The notes beneath the pieces were generated by a model. That model was not told where the DNA came from and did no database searches. It worked only from the letters and a program-made list of their open reading frames with translations. Shown here piece by piece: positions 1 to 8,147 of a stretch of DNA of 17,876 nucleotides. The translations under genes and the position numbers were made by a program. Position 1 is the stretch's first letter. The number at the start of each line of letters is the position of its first letter. The DNA is from JAJYSO01 sp964451785 (GTDB taxonomy: Bacteria > Bacteroidota > Bacteroidia > Flavobacteriales > Flavobacteriaceae), in NCBI GenBank assembly GCA_964451785.1, contig CAYVJG010000046.1:1-17876 (forward strand), read 5' to 3'.

Positions 1-112
1 TTTCGACTTTGTCTCATTGTACTAGTAATTTATGGTCCACGGTATTATACCTACAGAAGACATTATAAATCGGGCTAAAAAATAATTCTAATAGGTATAA
101 AATATCAACCTA
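1..112 (-). repeat. Intergenic element, partial copy C (cut by window edge)
   Basis: The reverse complement of this stretch matches the middle of the complete element at about 15310-15419. The shared segments include TAGAATTATT, TTTTTTAGCCCGATTTATAAT, a GTAGGTATAAT-CCGTGG block and AGTACAATGAGAC. Positions 1-34 also match 10010-10043 in the shorter complete copy. TATACCTA (46-53) can pair with TAGGTATA (92-99), a stem also present in nearly the same form in the 629-bp copy. Similarity is lost beyond about position 112, so the left module, with its hairpins and terminator, is missing here. The right module, if present, lies outside the window. This copy carries the central segment, so the 629-bp form is probably ancestral and the 486-bp form a deletion derivative. 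Confidence 0.75.
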
Positions 113-236
113 CTATATTTGACATAGAACCAAGTTGTATTTTAAAGTGCTAATCAATAAAGGCATAAAGCGTTGGGAACACAGCCCAAACACTCAAATA
201 AACTGAGATAACGCAATGCGACTTAAAAGTAAAATG

Positions 237-1163
237 TTAAGAAGGATCTGACGATTGGGACCACAATTTATATTGGCATTGATTTCTGAAGCCGGTGTAG
301 GCATTAGTGGCGTTTTGGCTTTTTCTGATGAGTGCACCAGAACTTTGACAAGGAATGCGATAACTGTTTCCGAAATAAACGCCTTTTTCAGCGGTAATTT
401 CTCTGACATTTGTACTGATATCGGTTAAAAGCAAAAGCCTTGTGTATTGATGAACAACTTCGTTTATAGGGAGCGGCCCATAAGGAAGTGCAGCAGTTTT
501 TCCCGATAGATTTTGCAGGCAATTAGTGCGAGCGGCTAAGCGTTTATAGAGTATTCCTGATGGATCAATTGCTAAATGCGCCCGATTGATAGAGTCGGCT
601 ATTTTGGCCGCAAATTGATAGGTTGAAGGAGATAAGAGCTCGTATTGAGGATAGGGGATAGTCTTGTTGGGGGTGATGTGATAATAATTCCCTGTAAAGT
701 ATTTTTCAATCGTAAATAAAGAATCTTTTTGCGGATTATCTAGACGATTAGGAATGAGCTGTTTTTTGACTAACATCACTTCCATGGCGCGGTTAGAACG
801 CCATTTGCTAAACTTTTTTGCTTGTTTATAAGAGATGCCCACTACGGGGTAATTTTGATATTTAGGATGTCTTAAGTATTCTGTGGTGAAGTGTTGGTAG
901 CCTTTTCCTAATTTTTTCCAAACAGTGGTATCTGGTAAGGCTTGTTGATATTCAGGCGATTTTCTTCCGTAAACATAAGCGTTGTAGGTCAGGAGTTGTA
1001 GATACATCCTGTTGGTAATTTCAGTTTGATCGACATAGAGATTTCTAGAAATCTTAATTGTTCCAGGGGGATTAACAGGAGTAGTTTGAGAAGAAACAGG
1101 TTGTAAATCAACTAAAATACTAAAGATGACTAAGAGGGGAGCGTAGCGTAAAGATCTGAACAT
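237..1163 (-). CDS. Secreted SUMF1/FGE-sulfatase-fold protein (308 aa), probably not a true formylglycine-generating enzyme
   Basis: The start is ATG at 1163. The N-terminus (MFRSLRYAPLLVIFSILVDL...SSQ) is a short basic-hydrophobic signal peptide, cleaved probably near residue 26. The body shows SUMF1-domain landmarks: VDQTEITNRMYLQLL (about 44-58), YPVVGISYKQAKKFSKWRS (105-123), NVREI followed by GVYFGNSYR (252-269), and a C-terminal TNAYTGFR (286-293). Relatives in this fold include formylglycine-generating enzymes, EgtB-like iron enzymes and gliding-motility proteins GldJ/GldK. The closely spaced cysteine pair of active FGE, located before the GFR motif, is not evident: only C272 and C296 occur in this part. 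A structural or binding role is therefore more likely than sulfatase activation, and no sulfatase gene is in the window. It stands alone, separated from the peroxidase gene by a terminator and a decayed repeat. Downstream (113-236), AGTG-TTGGG/CCCAA-CGCT could form a weak stem without a T-tract. Confidence 0.75.
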   Translation of the reverse strand: MFRSLRYAPLLVIFSILVDLQPVSSQTTPVNPPGTIKISRNLYVDQTEITNRMYLQLLTYNAYVYGRKSPEYQQALPDTTVWKKLGKGYQHFTTEYLRHPKYQNYPVVGISYKQAKKFSKWRSNRAMEVMLVKKQLIPNRLDNPQKDSLFTIEKYFTGNYYHITPNKTIPYPQYELLSPSTYQFAAKIADSINRAHLAIDPSGILYKRLAARTNCLQNLSGKTAALPYGPLPINEVVHQYTRLLLLTDISTNVREITAEKGVYFGNSYRIPCQSSGALIRKSQNATNAYTGFRNQCQYKLWSQSSDPS

Positions 1164-1212
1164 GTAACAATAGTTTAAGAGGTTAGTAAGGTAACTGTAA
1201 TATAGTTAAAAA

Positions 1213-1345
1213 TAACCAAAATATTGAAATTATTCTGTTACAGTTTGTACAGTTGAATGACTTTGTAGTTCTATAAAATATGGTGATCTCAGCATTTAGA
1301 GTTACACTCGGAGTTATCCATATGCTATTATTCAGTAATCGTTAT
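1213..1345 (-). repeat. Decayed copy D of the intergenic element (right module only)
   Basis: Read on the minus strand, this region contains in order ATATGGATAAC, CCGAGTGTAACTC, TGAGAT, AGAACTAC, ATTCAAC and CAGAATAATT, ending in TTGGTTA. The complete element at 15495-15608 has the same blocks in the same order with similar spacing: ATATGATTAAC, CCCCGAGTGTAACTCGGGG, TGAGAT, AGAACTAC, GTTCAAC, TAGAATAATT, TTGAGTTA. The outer hairpin arms and the terminal inverted repeat are eroded, which suggests an old, inactive remnant. It lies between the SUMF1-like gene and the peroxidase terminator. The left limit is approximate. Confidence 0.6.
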
Positions 1346-1368
1346 TAGCTTTAGTTGCTTTAATGTAT

Positions 1369-1412
1369 AAAAAAACCACATTGGCATCTTGTTATGAGTG
1401 GCAACGTGGTTT
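1369..1412 (-). terminator. Intrinsic terminator of the glutathione peroxidase gene
   Basis: On the minus strand AAACCACGTTG pairs with CAATGTGGTTT (one G-U) around a loop of about 18 nt and runs into a seven-T tract. It lies 57 bp past the peroxidase stop codon in the right orientation. Confidence 0.8.
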
Positions 1413-1469
1413 AGGTGTTTTAGTAAATTTAAGTTGCCAAAAAAAAGCTATTGAGTAGACTAAAATAAA

Positions 1470-1952
1470 TTACTTACCTTCAATCCAGGCTTTGATTTCG
1501 TCAGCTTCGGGTAAGATTTTAGAGGCGTATGTCGCGACGAGCTGCCCGTTTTCGTCGAGCAAGTATTTTTGGAAATTCCATTTTACTTCGCTGTCTAGGA
1601 CGTCATTTTTAGATTTTTGAGTCAAGAATTGGTATAGGGGATGTGTGTCATCTCCTTTAACAGAAATTTTGCCCATCATCGGAAAAGAAACGCCGTAATT
1701 TTTTTGACAAAACGAAGCAATTTCGGCATTGCTGCCCGGTTCTTGTTGTCCAAAATTGTTAGCAGGAAAACCGACAATGGTAAAGTTTTGATCTTTGTAG
1801 TTTTGGTAGAGGCGCTCTAAATTTTCATATTGTGGGGTATAGCCACATTCAGAAGCAGTGTTGACGACCATGATCTTTTTGCCTTTGAGTTGAGCAAAAT
1901 CAAATTTGTTTCCGTTGATATCGTCGACTTTAAATTGGTGTATGCTTGACAT
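1470..1952 (-). CDS. Glutathione peroxidase family protein (Cys form, 160 aa)
   Basis: This is a thiol peroxidase of the GPx family that reduces hydrogen peroxide or lipid hydroperoxides. The bacterial cysteine forms usually use thioredoxin. ATG at 1952 is chosen because the longer frame begins with TTG inside the T-tract of the preceding operon's terminator and adds 20 residues unlike the family. Visible motifs are the peroxidatic site NTASECGYTPQY (Cys36), FPANNFGQQEPGS (catalytic Gln70) and VKWNFQKYLLD (Trp125, Asn126). Cys82 in SFCQKNYGVSFP lies 46 residues after Cys36, a spacing like that of peroxidatic and resolving cysteines in two-cysteine, thioredoxin-dependent GPx enzymes. No signal peptide is seen, so it is cytoplasmic. 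Length is normal for the family. It has its own terminator and is not part of the glycan operon. A convincing promoter was not found in the 58-bp gap. Confidence 0.93.
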   Translation of the reverse strand: MSSIHQFKVDDINGNKFDFAQLKGKKIMVVNTASECGYTPQYENLERLYQNYKDQNFTIVGFPANNFGQQEPGSNAEIASFCQKNYGVSFPMMGKISVKGDDTHPLYQFLTQKSKNDVLDSEVKWNFQKYLLDENGQLVATYASKILPEADEIKAWIEGK

Positions 1953-2010
1953 AATAGATAAGGTAATGATTATGCCTTCAAGGTACAAATTTTTAAATAA
2001 AATCACGCTC

Positions 2011-2043
2011 AAAAAAAGAGAGAACCTAATTAAAGATTCTCTC
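2011..2043 (-). terminator. Intrinsic terminator of the SusC-SusD-DUF3823 operon
   Basis: On the minus strand GAGAGAA pairs with TTCTCTC around a 12-nt loop, followed directly by seven T residues. It lies 27 bp after the DUF3823 stop codon and ends the glycan-uptake operon before the peroxidase gene. Confidence 0.85.
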
Positions 2044-2070
2044 TATATAGATATCAAAAGTTAAAACCGA

Positions 2071-2754
2071 TTAAGGCAATTCAACTTTAATGACTTTAGA
2101 GTAATTGTAATGTGATCCTATATTATCTGATGAAGCACCAACACGAAGGTAATAGGTGTTTCCAGCTTCTAAACCAGTGATGGTATCAGTTATTGTGCCT
2201 TGAGTAGTCTCAGCATCGTCAACTGAAGATAAATCTGTGAACGGGTTGTCATTGACAAAGTTGTTCATATCTACATAATGTGTAGAATTTACAAACACAC
2301 CTTTTTCAACAATTTGGCTTTCATTCGGTTTAGATTCAGCAATAGTATAGCTCACAATGATGTTGCCATTAGAAGCCGTAGCCTCTGCAGAAATACGCAA
2401 ATAAGGCGTAGCTTCAATGGTCAAATCTCCTTCAACAGGTAAGCTGATGAGTACGGTGTCAAGCGGATAAAATCCACCGTTGTCAGCAATCAGTTTATAG
2501 TCACCTGCAAATAATCTATTATTGGTAAAGGTTCCTTCTTGAGTTCCCCAAAAATCGATTGGCTGAGGATCGGTATATTGTTGATCATACAATCTTATGC
2601 GCAATCCATTAGGAGCTTGAGAAGGAATAGCTTCGCCAGTTTCGGTATCAATTAAGCTTCCTGATAGGGTTTGATGTGGAGCCTCGTAGTTATCTACATC
2701 ACTACAAGCTATTACAAACATGGCTAAAAGGCTTAATAAAATTACTTTTTTCAT
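2071..2754 (-). CDS. DUF3823-type SusD-associated lipoprotein (227 aa)
   Basis: The ATG start gives MKKVILLSLLAMFVIAC, a lipoprotein signal with lipobox VIAC and Cys17 as the lipidated residue. The mature part begins with a transthyretin/carboxypeptidase-regulatory-like segment (about 30-115, with SGSLIDTETGEAIP and FAGDYKLIADNGGFYPLDTV). It ends in a second beta-rich segment of fibronectin-III character (about 117-227, with ITGLEAGNTYYLRVGASSDN). This two-domain pattern fits DUF3823, a family encoded directly after SusD genes and thought to be a surface glycan-binding accessory protein. It starts 10 bp after the SusD stop and precedes a terminator, so it is the last gene of the operon. The ligand cannot be deduced. 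Confidence 0.85.
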   Translation of the reverse strand: MKKVILLSLLAMFVIACSDVDNYEAPHQTLSGSLIDTETGEAIPSQAPNGLRIRLYDQQYTDPQPIDFWGTQEGTFTNNRLFAGDYKLIADNGGFYPLDTVLISLPVEGDLTIEATPYLRISAEATASNGNIIVSYTIAESKPNESQIVEKGVFVNSTHYVDMNNFVNDNPFTDLSSVDDAETTQGTITDTITGLEAGNTYYLRVGASSDNIGSHYNYSKVIKVELP

Positions 2755-2764
2755 TGTTTAAATT

Positions 2765-4528
2765 TTAGTAACCCGGATTTTGTACCAAGTTAGGATTCTT
2801 ACTGATTTCGCTGTATGGAATTGGTTCGTAGTACTGTTTTTGCAAGAACGTTCTAGGGTTCTTAGGCGCATCAACAATAGTAAAGGTATAATCTTTACTA
2901 CTCCAATTTAACCAAGGGTAAAGCGCTTTAAACTGCGTGTTATTCAATAGAGTAGTGGCAGTTCTCCAACGGCGGATATCCCAGAAACGTTGATTTTCGA
3001 AAGCCATTTCTACACGGCGTTCGTGACGTACTTTTTGAATGTCAACGCTAGTCAATTCAGCAATACCTGCACGAGTTCTGATTTTGTTGATTGCCGTTAA
3101 GGCTTCTCCGGTTTGACCGAGTTCAACTGCAGCTTCGGCTTTGTTGAGTAAGATTTCACCTAAGCGGAAAACAATCCAAGCTTGGTCAGAACGGCCATAA
3201 TTAACGCGGTCTGTAGGGTTCATGTATTTTTTAACGTAGAAACCTGTTTTGGTAGGATCCCAAGTTCTAAGTGGCCCATCTTTACCCACAATAGTCACTG
3301 CATCTTCACCTTGACCATAGAGATCTGTCAAGTTGTTTGCGGTAATCTCTTCACCATTGTCAATAATACCAGCGCGGATTTCGACAAAAGAATCTTGCCA
3401 AGGCGCAAAAGGAACTAAAACACTGGCTAATAAGCGAGGATCTTTGTTTTCAAAGAGTTCAAAAGGACTGTCATAATGAATAGGGTTGCCACTGGCATCT
3501 TCAACTTTTAAAGCGCCATCACTACCATCAACATATTCAAAAGCTTCGACAAAATCAACAGTTGGGTTAATAGCATTTCCATAATCTACACGAAAACTTT
3601 GTGGGGCATTAAAGAAATCCCAAGAGTGCGTTTTGTCAGGAGAAGAAAACTCTTTAGCAAAGATCACTTCAGAGTTGTCAGGAGCTGTAAGGAATAAACT
3701 TTGGAAGTTTTTTACTTTGTCAGCATCTTCATTGTATAAACTAAAAGCACCTGAGTTGATGATTTCATTAGAAGCATCTAACGAATACTGATAATAGGTA
3801 TCCGCATCTTGTTGAGGAATACCAACAAGACCATTGAGTTGTACATCACCATAGTTAGCAATAGAACCTGCATAAAGCATAGCGCGCGACATTAAGGCAA
3901 GAGCGCCGTATTTTGTAACGCGGAAGCGATTGGCAGCATCATAAGTTTCAGGTAGTGTTTCAAGTGCTAAATTGAGCTCAGTACGGATAAAGTCATAAAC
4001 TTCTTGCTCTGTATTACGCGGCACTTGAAGTTCAGCGATATTTGAACCATCGTATTCTTGAGGTTCTGTAATGATAGGCACTCCACCATAGCGTTTTACT
4101 AAAGCAAAATAATCAAAAGCTCTGATAAAATGAGCCTCAGCTTTATAACGTTGTTTAAGGGCGTCATCGATTTCTGCAGTTTCAATTTTGTTGAGAAAAA
4201 CATTGACACGTCTGATGGCTCCATAACCCCACCAGCCGGCAGAAGCTTCAGGAACTAGAGGGTCATTTTGAGCTCCCCAAGTATATGAACGCACAGCGTC
4301 ATCAGTCACTTCAGAAAGATAACCAGCTTGAGCGATGATTTCATAGTTAAAATCTTCAACCTGCATTTCATCGTACATTTTTACCATATAGGCATCTATG
4401 GCATTGGGGTCATTCCACACATTTTCGTCAGAGACGATGTCTTGCGGACTGCGGTCAAGAAAGTCTTCGCAAGAGGAGGTAAGTCCTACAACGAAGCACA
4501 GTAAAATTAATATTCTATATCGATTCAT
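2765..4528 (-). CDS. SusD/RagB-family nutrient-binding outer-membrane lipoprotein (587 aa)
   Basis: This is the surface lid that captures oligosaccharide for the partner TonB transporter. ATG at 4528 is preferred over an in-frame TTG two codons upstream. The signal MNRYRILILLCFVVGLTSSC has lipobox TSSC with the lipidated Cys at residue 20, followed by EDFLDRSPQD, the usual SusD N-terminus. The body has helical repeat features: RYKAEAHFIRAFDYFALVKR and KYGALALMSRAMLYAGS. The C-terminal part has EILLNKAEAAVELGQT, the sequence INKIRTRAGI, RHERRVEMAFENQRFWDIRRW, and the family ending NPNLVQNPGY. Length is normal for the family. It follows the SusC gene by 17 bp and precedes DUF3823 by 10 bp, so all three are co-transcribed. 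Substrate specificity cannot be read from the sequence. Confidence 0.96.
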   Translation of the reverse strand: MNRYRILILLCFVVGLTSSCEDFLDRSPQDIVSDENVWNDPNAIDAYMVKMYDEMQVEDFNYEIIAQAGYLSEVTDDAVRSYTWGAQNDPLVPEASAGWWGYGAIRRVNVFLNKIETAEIDDALKQRYKAEAHFIRAFDYFALVKRYGGVPIITEPQEYDGSNIAELQVPRNTEQEVYDFIRTELNLALETLPETYDAANRFRVTKYGALALMSRAMLYAGSIANYGDVQLNGLVGIPQQDADTYYQYSLDASNEIINSGAFSLYNEDADKVKNFQSLFLTAPDNSEVIFAKEFSSPDKTHSWDFFNAPQSFRVDYGNAINPTVDFVEAFEYVDGSDGALKVEDASGNPIHYDSPFELFENKDPRLLASVLVPFAPWQDSFVEIRAGIIDNGEEITANNLTDLYGQGEDAVTIVGKDGPLRTWDPTKTGFYVKKYMNPTDRVNYGRSDQAWIVFRLGEILLNKAEAAVELGQTGEALTAINKIRTRAGIAELTSVDIQKVRHERRVEMAFENQRFWDIRRWRTATTLLNNTQFKALYPWLNWSSKDYTFTIVDAPKNPRTFLQKQYYEPIPYSEISKNPNLVQNPGY

Positions 4529-4545
4529 ATTCAATTTTATTTAAA

Positions 4546-7500
4546 TTATAAAGTGAGGTTTAAGCCTACATTAATGACTCTCATTTGTGGGTAATAACGA
4601 CCACGGCCTGAAGGTGCTTCTGGATCCATGTAGTCAAGGTCATCCCAGGTGAATAGGTTGTGGCCAGAAACGTAAAAACGCCATTGTTGTACACCAATAC
4701 GTTCTAAAAATTCTTTAGGTAAACTATAACCTAGCTCGATGTTTTTAAGACGTACATATGAGGCATCTTTAAGCCAGAAAGAAGAGTATTTTTCATTATT
4801 AGGGTTTCCTCCAGTGATAGTTGAAGGGTATTTACCCGGTACCCATGCGCTGTTAGGATCATAGATGTTTTCACGATGCCAACGATCCATAAGGGCTTCT
4901 ATACTATTGGCGCCATTATAGAAAGGAATTTGCAATTCGCCGTTAAAATAAGCGGTGTAATTAGCAGCACCTTGTAGTTGAGCACTCAAGTCAAATCCTT
5001 TGTATTCAAATCCAAAGCTCAATCCAAATGTAATTTCAGGAGTAGAACCTTTTCCAATAGGTTTTTGATCATCTTCACTAATGACACCATCGCCGTTATA
5101 ATCGAGATATTTAATATCACCTGGGCGTAAAGTAGTATTTCCTTTACTGTCTTGAACTGCCCAGTTGTTGATTTCTTCTTGATTTTGGAACTGACCTACA
5201 GCTTCATAGCCCCAAGTTACGTTTTTATAACGTCCGGCTTGACCATTTTTCCATTCGTCAATTGAGTTGACAAAATCAGAACGCTCAATATAATCGTTTT
5301 TAGAACGAGAGTAGCCGTAGTTAGCGGTGACATTAAATCTGAGTTCAGGTGTAATATTTGTAAAGTAAGACACGCTTAAATCAACCCCTGAGGTATTGTC
5401 ACTGTTTAAGTTTTCCTGTGGAAGAGAAGCTCCAAAAGTACCTGGTAATGAAGCCGCACGTGTAGCTAATAAGCCGGTGCGTTTGCGGTAAAACCAGTCA
5501 AATGTAAATTCTAAACTGCGGTCTAAGATGGCAGCGTCAAAACCGATGTCAGTAGTGGTTGCTTTGTACCAAGTGATATTAGGATTAGCTAAACCGCGGT
5601 CAACAAGTCCCGGAATAACTGAATTTCCAAAGATGTAATTGCCACTAGGGTAGGTGTAGCCGGTGATAAATTGGAAAGCACTAGCGCTATCATCACCTAA
5701 TTCACCCCATGACGCACGTAACTTGAAGTTGTCAAAGAAGCTGATGTTTTCTTTAAAGAAACCTTCTTTAGCAATGTTCCATCCGGCAGATACAAATGGG
5801 AAGAATCCCCAACGGCTATCTTGTGGAAATTTAGAAGAGCCATCATATCTAAATCCGGCTTCTAACATATATTTTTCTTTATATTCATAGTTAAATCGAC
5901 TTACTAAACCTGCTGAAGCAAATTCATAAGCACCACCACCGTTATCTTTGTTTGCATCAAGACCAGCAAAAAGGTAGTCAAGATTTAATAAGAATTCGCG
6001 ATAAGCATAGAAATCGTTTCCTTTGTTTTCGAGAGTTTCAAATAAAACCATCCCTTTTACATGGTGGTCTCCAAAGGTGTTGTCGTAATTTAAAGACACT
6101 TGAGTTTGGTTGTAATTGCCTGGCAAGTTGTCTTGGTAATACCCTTCACTATAAGTTTCGGTCAAGTTTGACGGGTCATTACCAACATAAGCAGACGTGT
6201 ATTCACCAGTTTCTTTGTTATAGTTGTAGAGTTCATACTTTTGAGTCCAATCTTTTTTGTGTTGTACATTGGTACCATAAGCATAATTAAACTTAGCAGA
6301 AAGGCCTTCAATCCACGGGATTTTATAATTTAAGCCGAGTTGACCGTTAAAGGTTTTGCGTTGATCATGAGTATAACCAGAAATCTCTTTGTGCATTAAA
6401 GCAGCAATATTGGTTCCAGGTTGGTTGGTTACGCCATAGTAATCTTCTGGACCACCGGCGTAAGGCGAGTAAGTAGGATAATTTCGGTTGATACCTGACA
6501 TCATTAAACCGGCACCAATTCCCGGATAATTCATGTTTTCTAAACGACCGGAAAGGCGTAAGTTTACAGAGAGGTTGTCAGTGATATCGGCTTCAATATT
6601 ACTTGAAATATTAAAGCGATCGTACTTAGTGTCATTACTTTTCCAAATACCTTCTTGGGTTACATAGCCAGCAGACATAAAGTAGTTGACACGTTCTGTA
6701 GCACCTGAAATATTGAGGTTATAATATTGTTGAGGAGCACTGCTGCGTACTACTTCATCATACCAATTAGTGCTTTCGTAACCTGGTGCACCTTGTTTAA
6801 ATTTTTCGAGTTCTTCAGGGCCATAAATAGGTGCTTGACCTTGATTGATAGCTGATTCATCAGTTAGTAAAGCAAATTGATAGGCGTTAAGCATATCAGG
6901 ATAGCGTGTAACAGATTGCCAGCTGGTATAAGCGTTAATTGAAATTTTTGGTTTACCGAGTTTTCCTTCTTTGGTGGTGATTAATAAAACACCATTTGCA
7001 GCGCGTACACCGTAAACGGCAGCAGAGGCATCTTTTAATACGGTGACACTCGCAATAGTACTCGGGTCTATAGAGTTAAATGAACGCGGTACACCGTCAA
7101 CAATAACTAGTGGTGTTCCAAATCCACGGACATTAATACTTGAGCTGTTATACCCTGGTTCACCAGAGTTTTGAACAACTTTTACACCAGATAAACGCCC
7201 TGCTAATGAGTTACTAACATTAGCAACCGGACTTTTAGTGACCACATCGCCGTCAATTTGTGATACCGCAGCTGTGACGCTTCCTTTGCGTTGTGTACCA
7301 TAACCAACTACAACTACTTGATCAAGGCTGTTGGTAGCCACTTGGAGTTGAACATCAATTGTGGTTTGACCACTAACAGCAATAGTTTGGGTGGTGTACC
7401 CTAAATAAGAAGCTTCAATTGAAGCTTGAGCAGGCAGCGTAATTGTATAGTGACCATCAAAATCAGTTACTACACCATTGTTTGTGCCTTTTTCGACAAT

Positions 7501-7632
7501 AAACACACCAGGGATTGGTACCTGGCTTTCTGCATCTACAACAGTTCCGGTTACGGTAACATCATCAGACTGACCGTAAGCTGTAAACTGTAGCATGAAG
7601 CATGAAAATACTAAGAACAATAATTGTTTCAT
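4546..7632 (-). CDS. SusC/RagA-family TonB-dependent outer-membrane transporter (1028 aa)
   Basis: This protein imports oligosaccharides across the outer membrane using TonB energy, with SusD as lid. The signal peptide MKQLLFLVFSCFMLQFTAYGQ is followed by a carboxypeptidase-like domain (about 25-98: VTGTVVDAESQVPIPGVFI, GVVTDFDGHYTI, ASYLGYTTQ). Next come a TonB-box region (DQVVVVGYGTQRKG, about 104-117) and the plug with LAGRLSGVKV, INVRGFGTPLVIVDGVPR and VLKDASAAVYGVRAANGVLLITTK (about 143-220). The rest is a 22-strand-type barrel ending in RVINVGLNLTL. There is no N-terminal STN domain, so direct control of an anti-sigma factor through that domain is not indicated. It is first in the SusC-SusD-DUF3823 operon. 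The GH125 terminator lies upstream, so the operon has its own promoter. No TAnnTTTG box was found in the leader, which hints at control by an activator or an alternative sigma factor. Confidence 0.97.
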   Translation of the reverse strand: MKQLLFLVFSCFMLQFTAYGQSDDVTVTGTVVDAESQVPIPGVFIVEKGTNNGVVTDFDGHYTITLPAQASIEASYLGYTTQTIAVSGQTTIDVQLQVATNSLDQVVVVGYGTQRKGSVTAAVSQIDGDVVTKSPVANVSNSLAGRLSGVKVVQNSGEPGYNSSSINVRGFGTPLVIVDGVPRSFNSIDPSTIASVTVLKDASAAVYGVRAANGVLLITTKEGKLGKPKISINAYTSWQSVTRYPDMLNAYQFALLTDESAINQGQAPIYGPEELEKFKQGAPGYESTNWYDEVVRSSAPQQYYNLNISGATERVNYFMSAGYVTQEGIWKSNDTKYDRFNISSNIEADITDNLSVNLRLSGRLENMNYPGIGAGLMMSGINRNYPTYSPYAGGPEDYYGVTNQPGTNIAALMHKEISGYTHDQRKTFNGQLGLNYKIPWIEGLSAKFNYAYGTNVQHKKDWTQKYELYNYNKETGEYTSAYVGNDPSNLTETYSEGYYQDNLPGNYNQTQVSLNYDNTFGDHHVKGMVLFETLENKGNDFYAYREFLLNLDYLFAGLDANKDNGGGAYEFASAGLVSRFNYEYKEKYMLEAGFRYDGSSKFPQDSRWGFFPFVSAGWNIAKEGFFKENISFFDNFKLRASWGELGDDSASAFQFITGYTYPSGNYIFGNSVIPGLVDRGLANPNITWYKATTTDIGFDAAILDRSLEFTFDWFYRKRTGLLATRAASLPGTFGASLPQENLNSDNTSGVDLSVSYFTNITPELRFNVTANYGYSRSKNDYIERSDFVNSIDEWKNGQAGRYKNVTWGYEAVGQFQNQEEINNWAVQDSKGNTTLRPGDIKYLDYNGDGVISEDDQKPIGKGSTPEITFGLSFGFEYKGFDLSAQLQGAANYTAYFNGELQIPFYNGANSIEALMDRWHRENIYDPNSAWVPGKYPSTITGGNPNNEKYSSFWLKDASYVRLKNIELGYSLPKEFLERIGVQQWRFYVSGHNLFTWDDLDYMDPEAPSGRGRYYPQMRVINVGLNLTL

Positions 7633-8075
7633 AAAAACTACATGATTGAATTAATAAAGTAACTCCTCTGTTAATAGATATAAAATCTTTTATTTAAGTA
7701 GTTACTAAGGATTTAGGTTTTTAAATTTGGGCTAAAGTAAATAAATTAAGTTTTCTTTATAAAGCTTGCTGTATCCTTAACATTCTTAAAATCTAACTTT
7801 AACCAATGGTAACTTATTTACGTAATTTTTTAATTAAAAACAATGAAATAATTACTATATGTAGTTAAAAATAAATATATGTGATTTTATTTATTCCTTT
7901 CGTATTTACTTTTATTAAAATAAACGTTAACTAGAAATACAGATGTATTAACAATATATTTGCTAATTGTAAAAAAATAGAATTTAACAAATAACTGTAA
8001 ATGGTATTAATATAAGTTGTGTAAGTGTTTTTTAAAGCTGAAATATAATTTCTAAATGTTAACTAACGTTAATTG
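7633..8075. other. AT-rich leader/control region upstream of the SusC gene
   Basis: This is about 440 bp with no credible gene on either strand and strikingly low G+C. Because the GH125 transcript ends at the hairpin just beyond it, the promoter and control sites of the SusC operon must lie here. No TAnnTTTG box facing SusC was found. AACGTTAA occurs twice (7923-7930 and 8065-8072), which could be operators or chance in such DNA. I see no strong hairpin or riboswitch-like structure by eye. Confidence 0.5.
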
Positions 8076-8107
8076 AAAAAGCTCGCCACTGAGGAGTGAC
8101 GAGCTTT
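8076..8107 (-). terminator. Intrinsic terminator of the GH125 gene
   Basis: On the minus strand AAAGCTCG pairs with CGAGCTTT. An inner CACT/AGTG stem closes a four-base loop after a C/A mismatch. The stem is followed by T residues. It lies about 40 bp past the GH125 stop codon and separates that transcript from the SusC operon. Confidence 0.85.
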
Positions 8108-8147
8108 GAAAAAATGCTCATTAAGAAAATAAATAGGCTATGTTTTG

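Noticed and set aside
237..1163. Sulfatase-activating formylglycine-generating enzyme
   Set aside because: The characteristic active-site cysteine pair is not visible and there is no sulfatase in the window.
1953..2012. 20-residue N-terminal extension of the glutathione peroxidase
   Set aside because: It starts at TTG inside the T-tract of the upstream terminator and has no family similarity; ATG at 1952 fits the family start.
3182..3418. Plus-strand open frames opposite the SusD, SusC, GH123 and rnhB genes
   Set aside because: They lie wholly antisense to strongly supported genes and show no signal peptide, motif or promoter of their own.
4529..4534. TTG start two codons upstream in the SusD gene
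   Set aside because: The ATG at 4528 gives a standard lipoprotein signal and leaves 17 bp for a ribosome site; the extra two residues add nothing.
7923..8072. Paired AACGTTAA sites as operators for the SusC operon
   Set aside because: The motif is short and A/T-dominated in a very AT-rich region, and the two sites are about 140 bp apart; chance is a sufficient explanation without comparative data.
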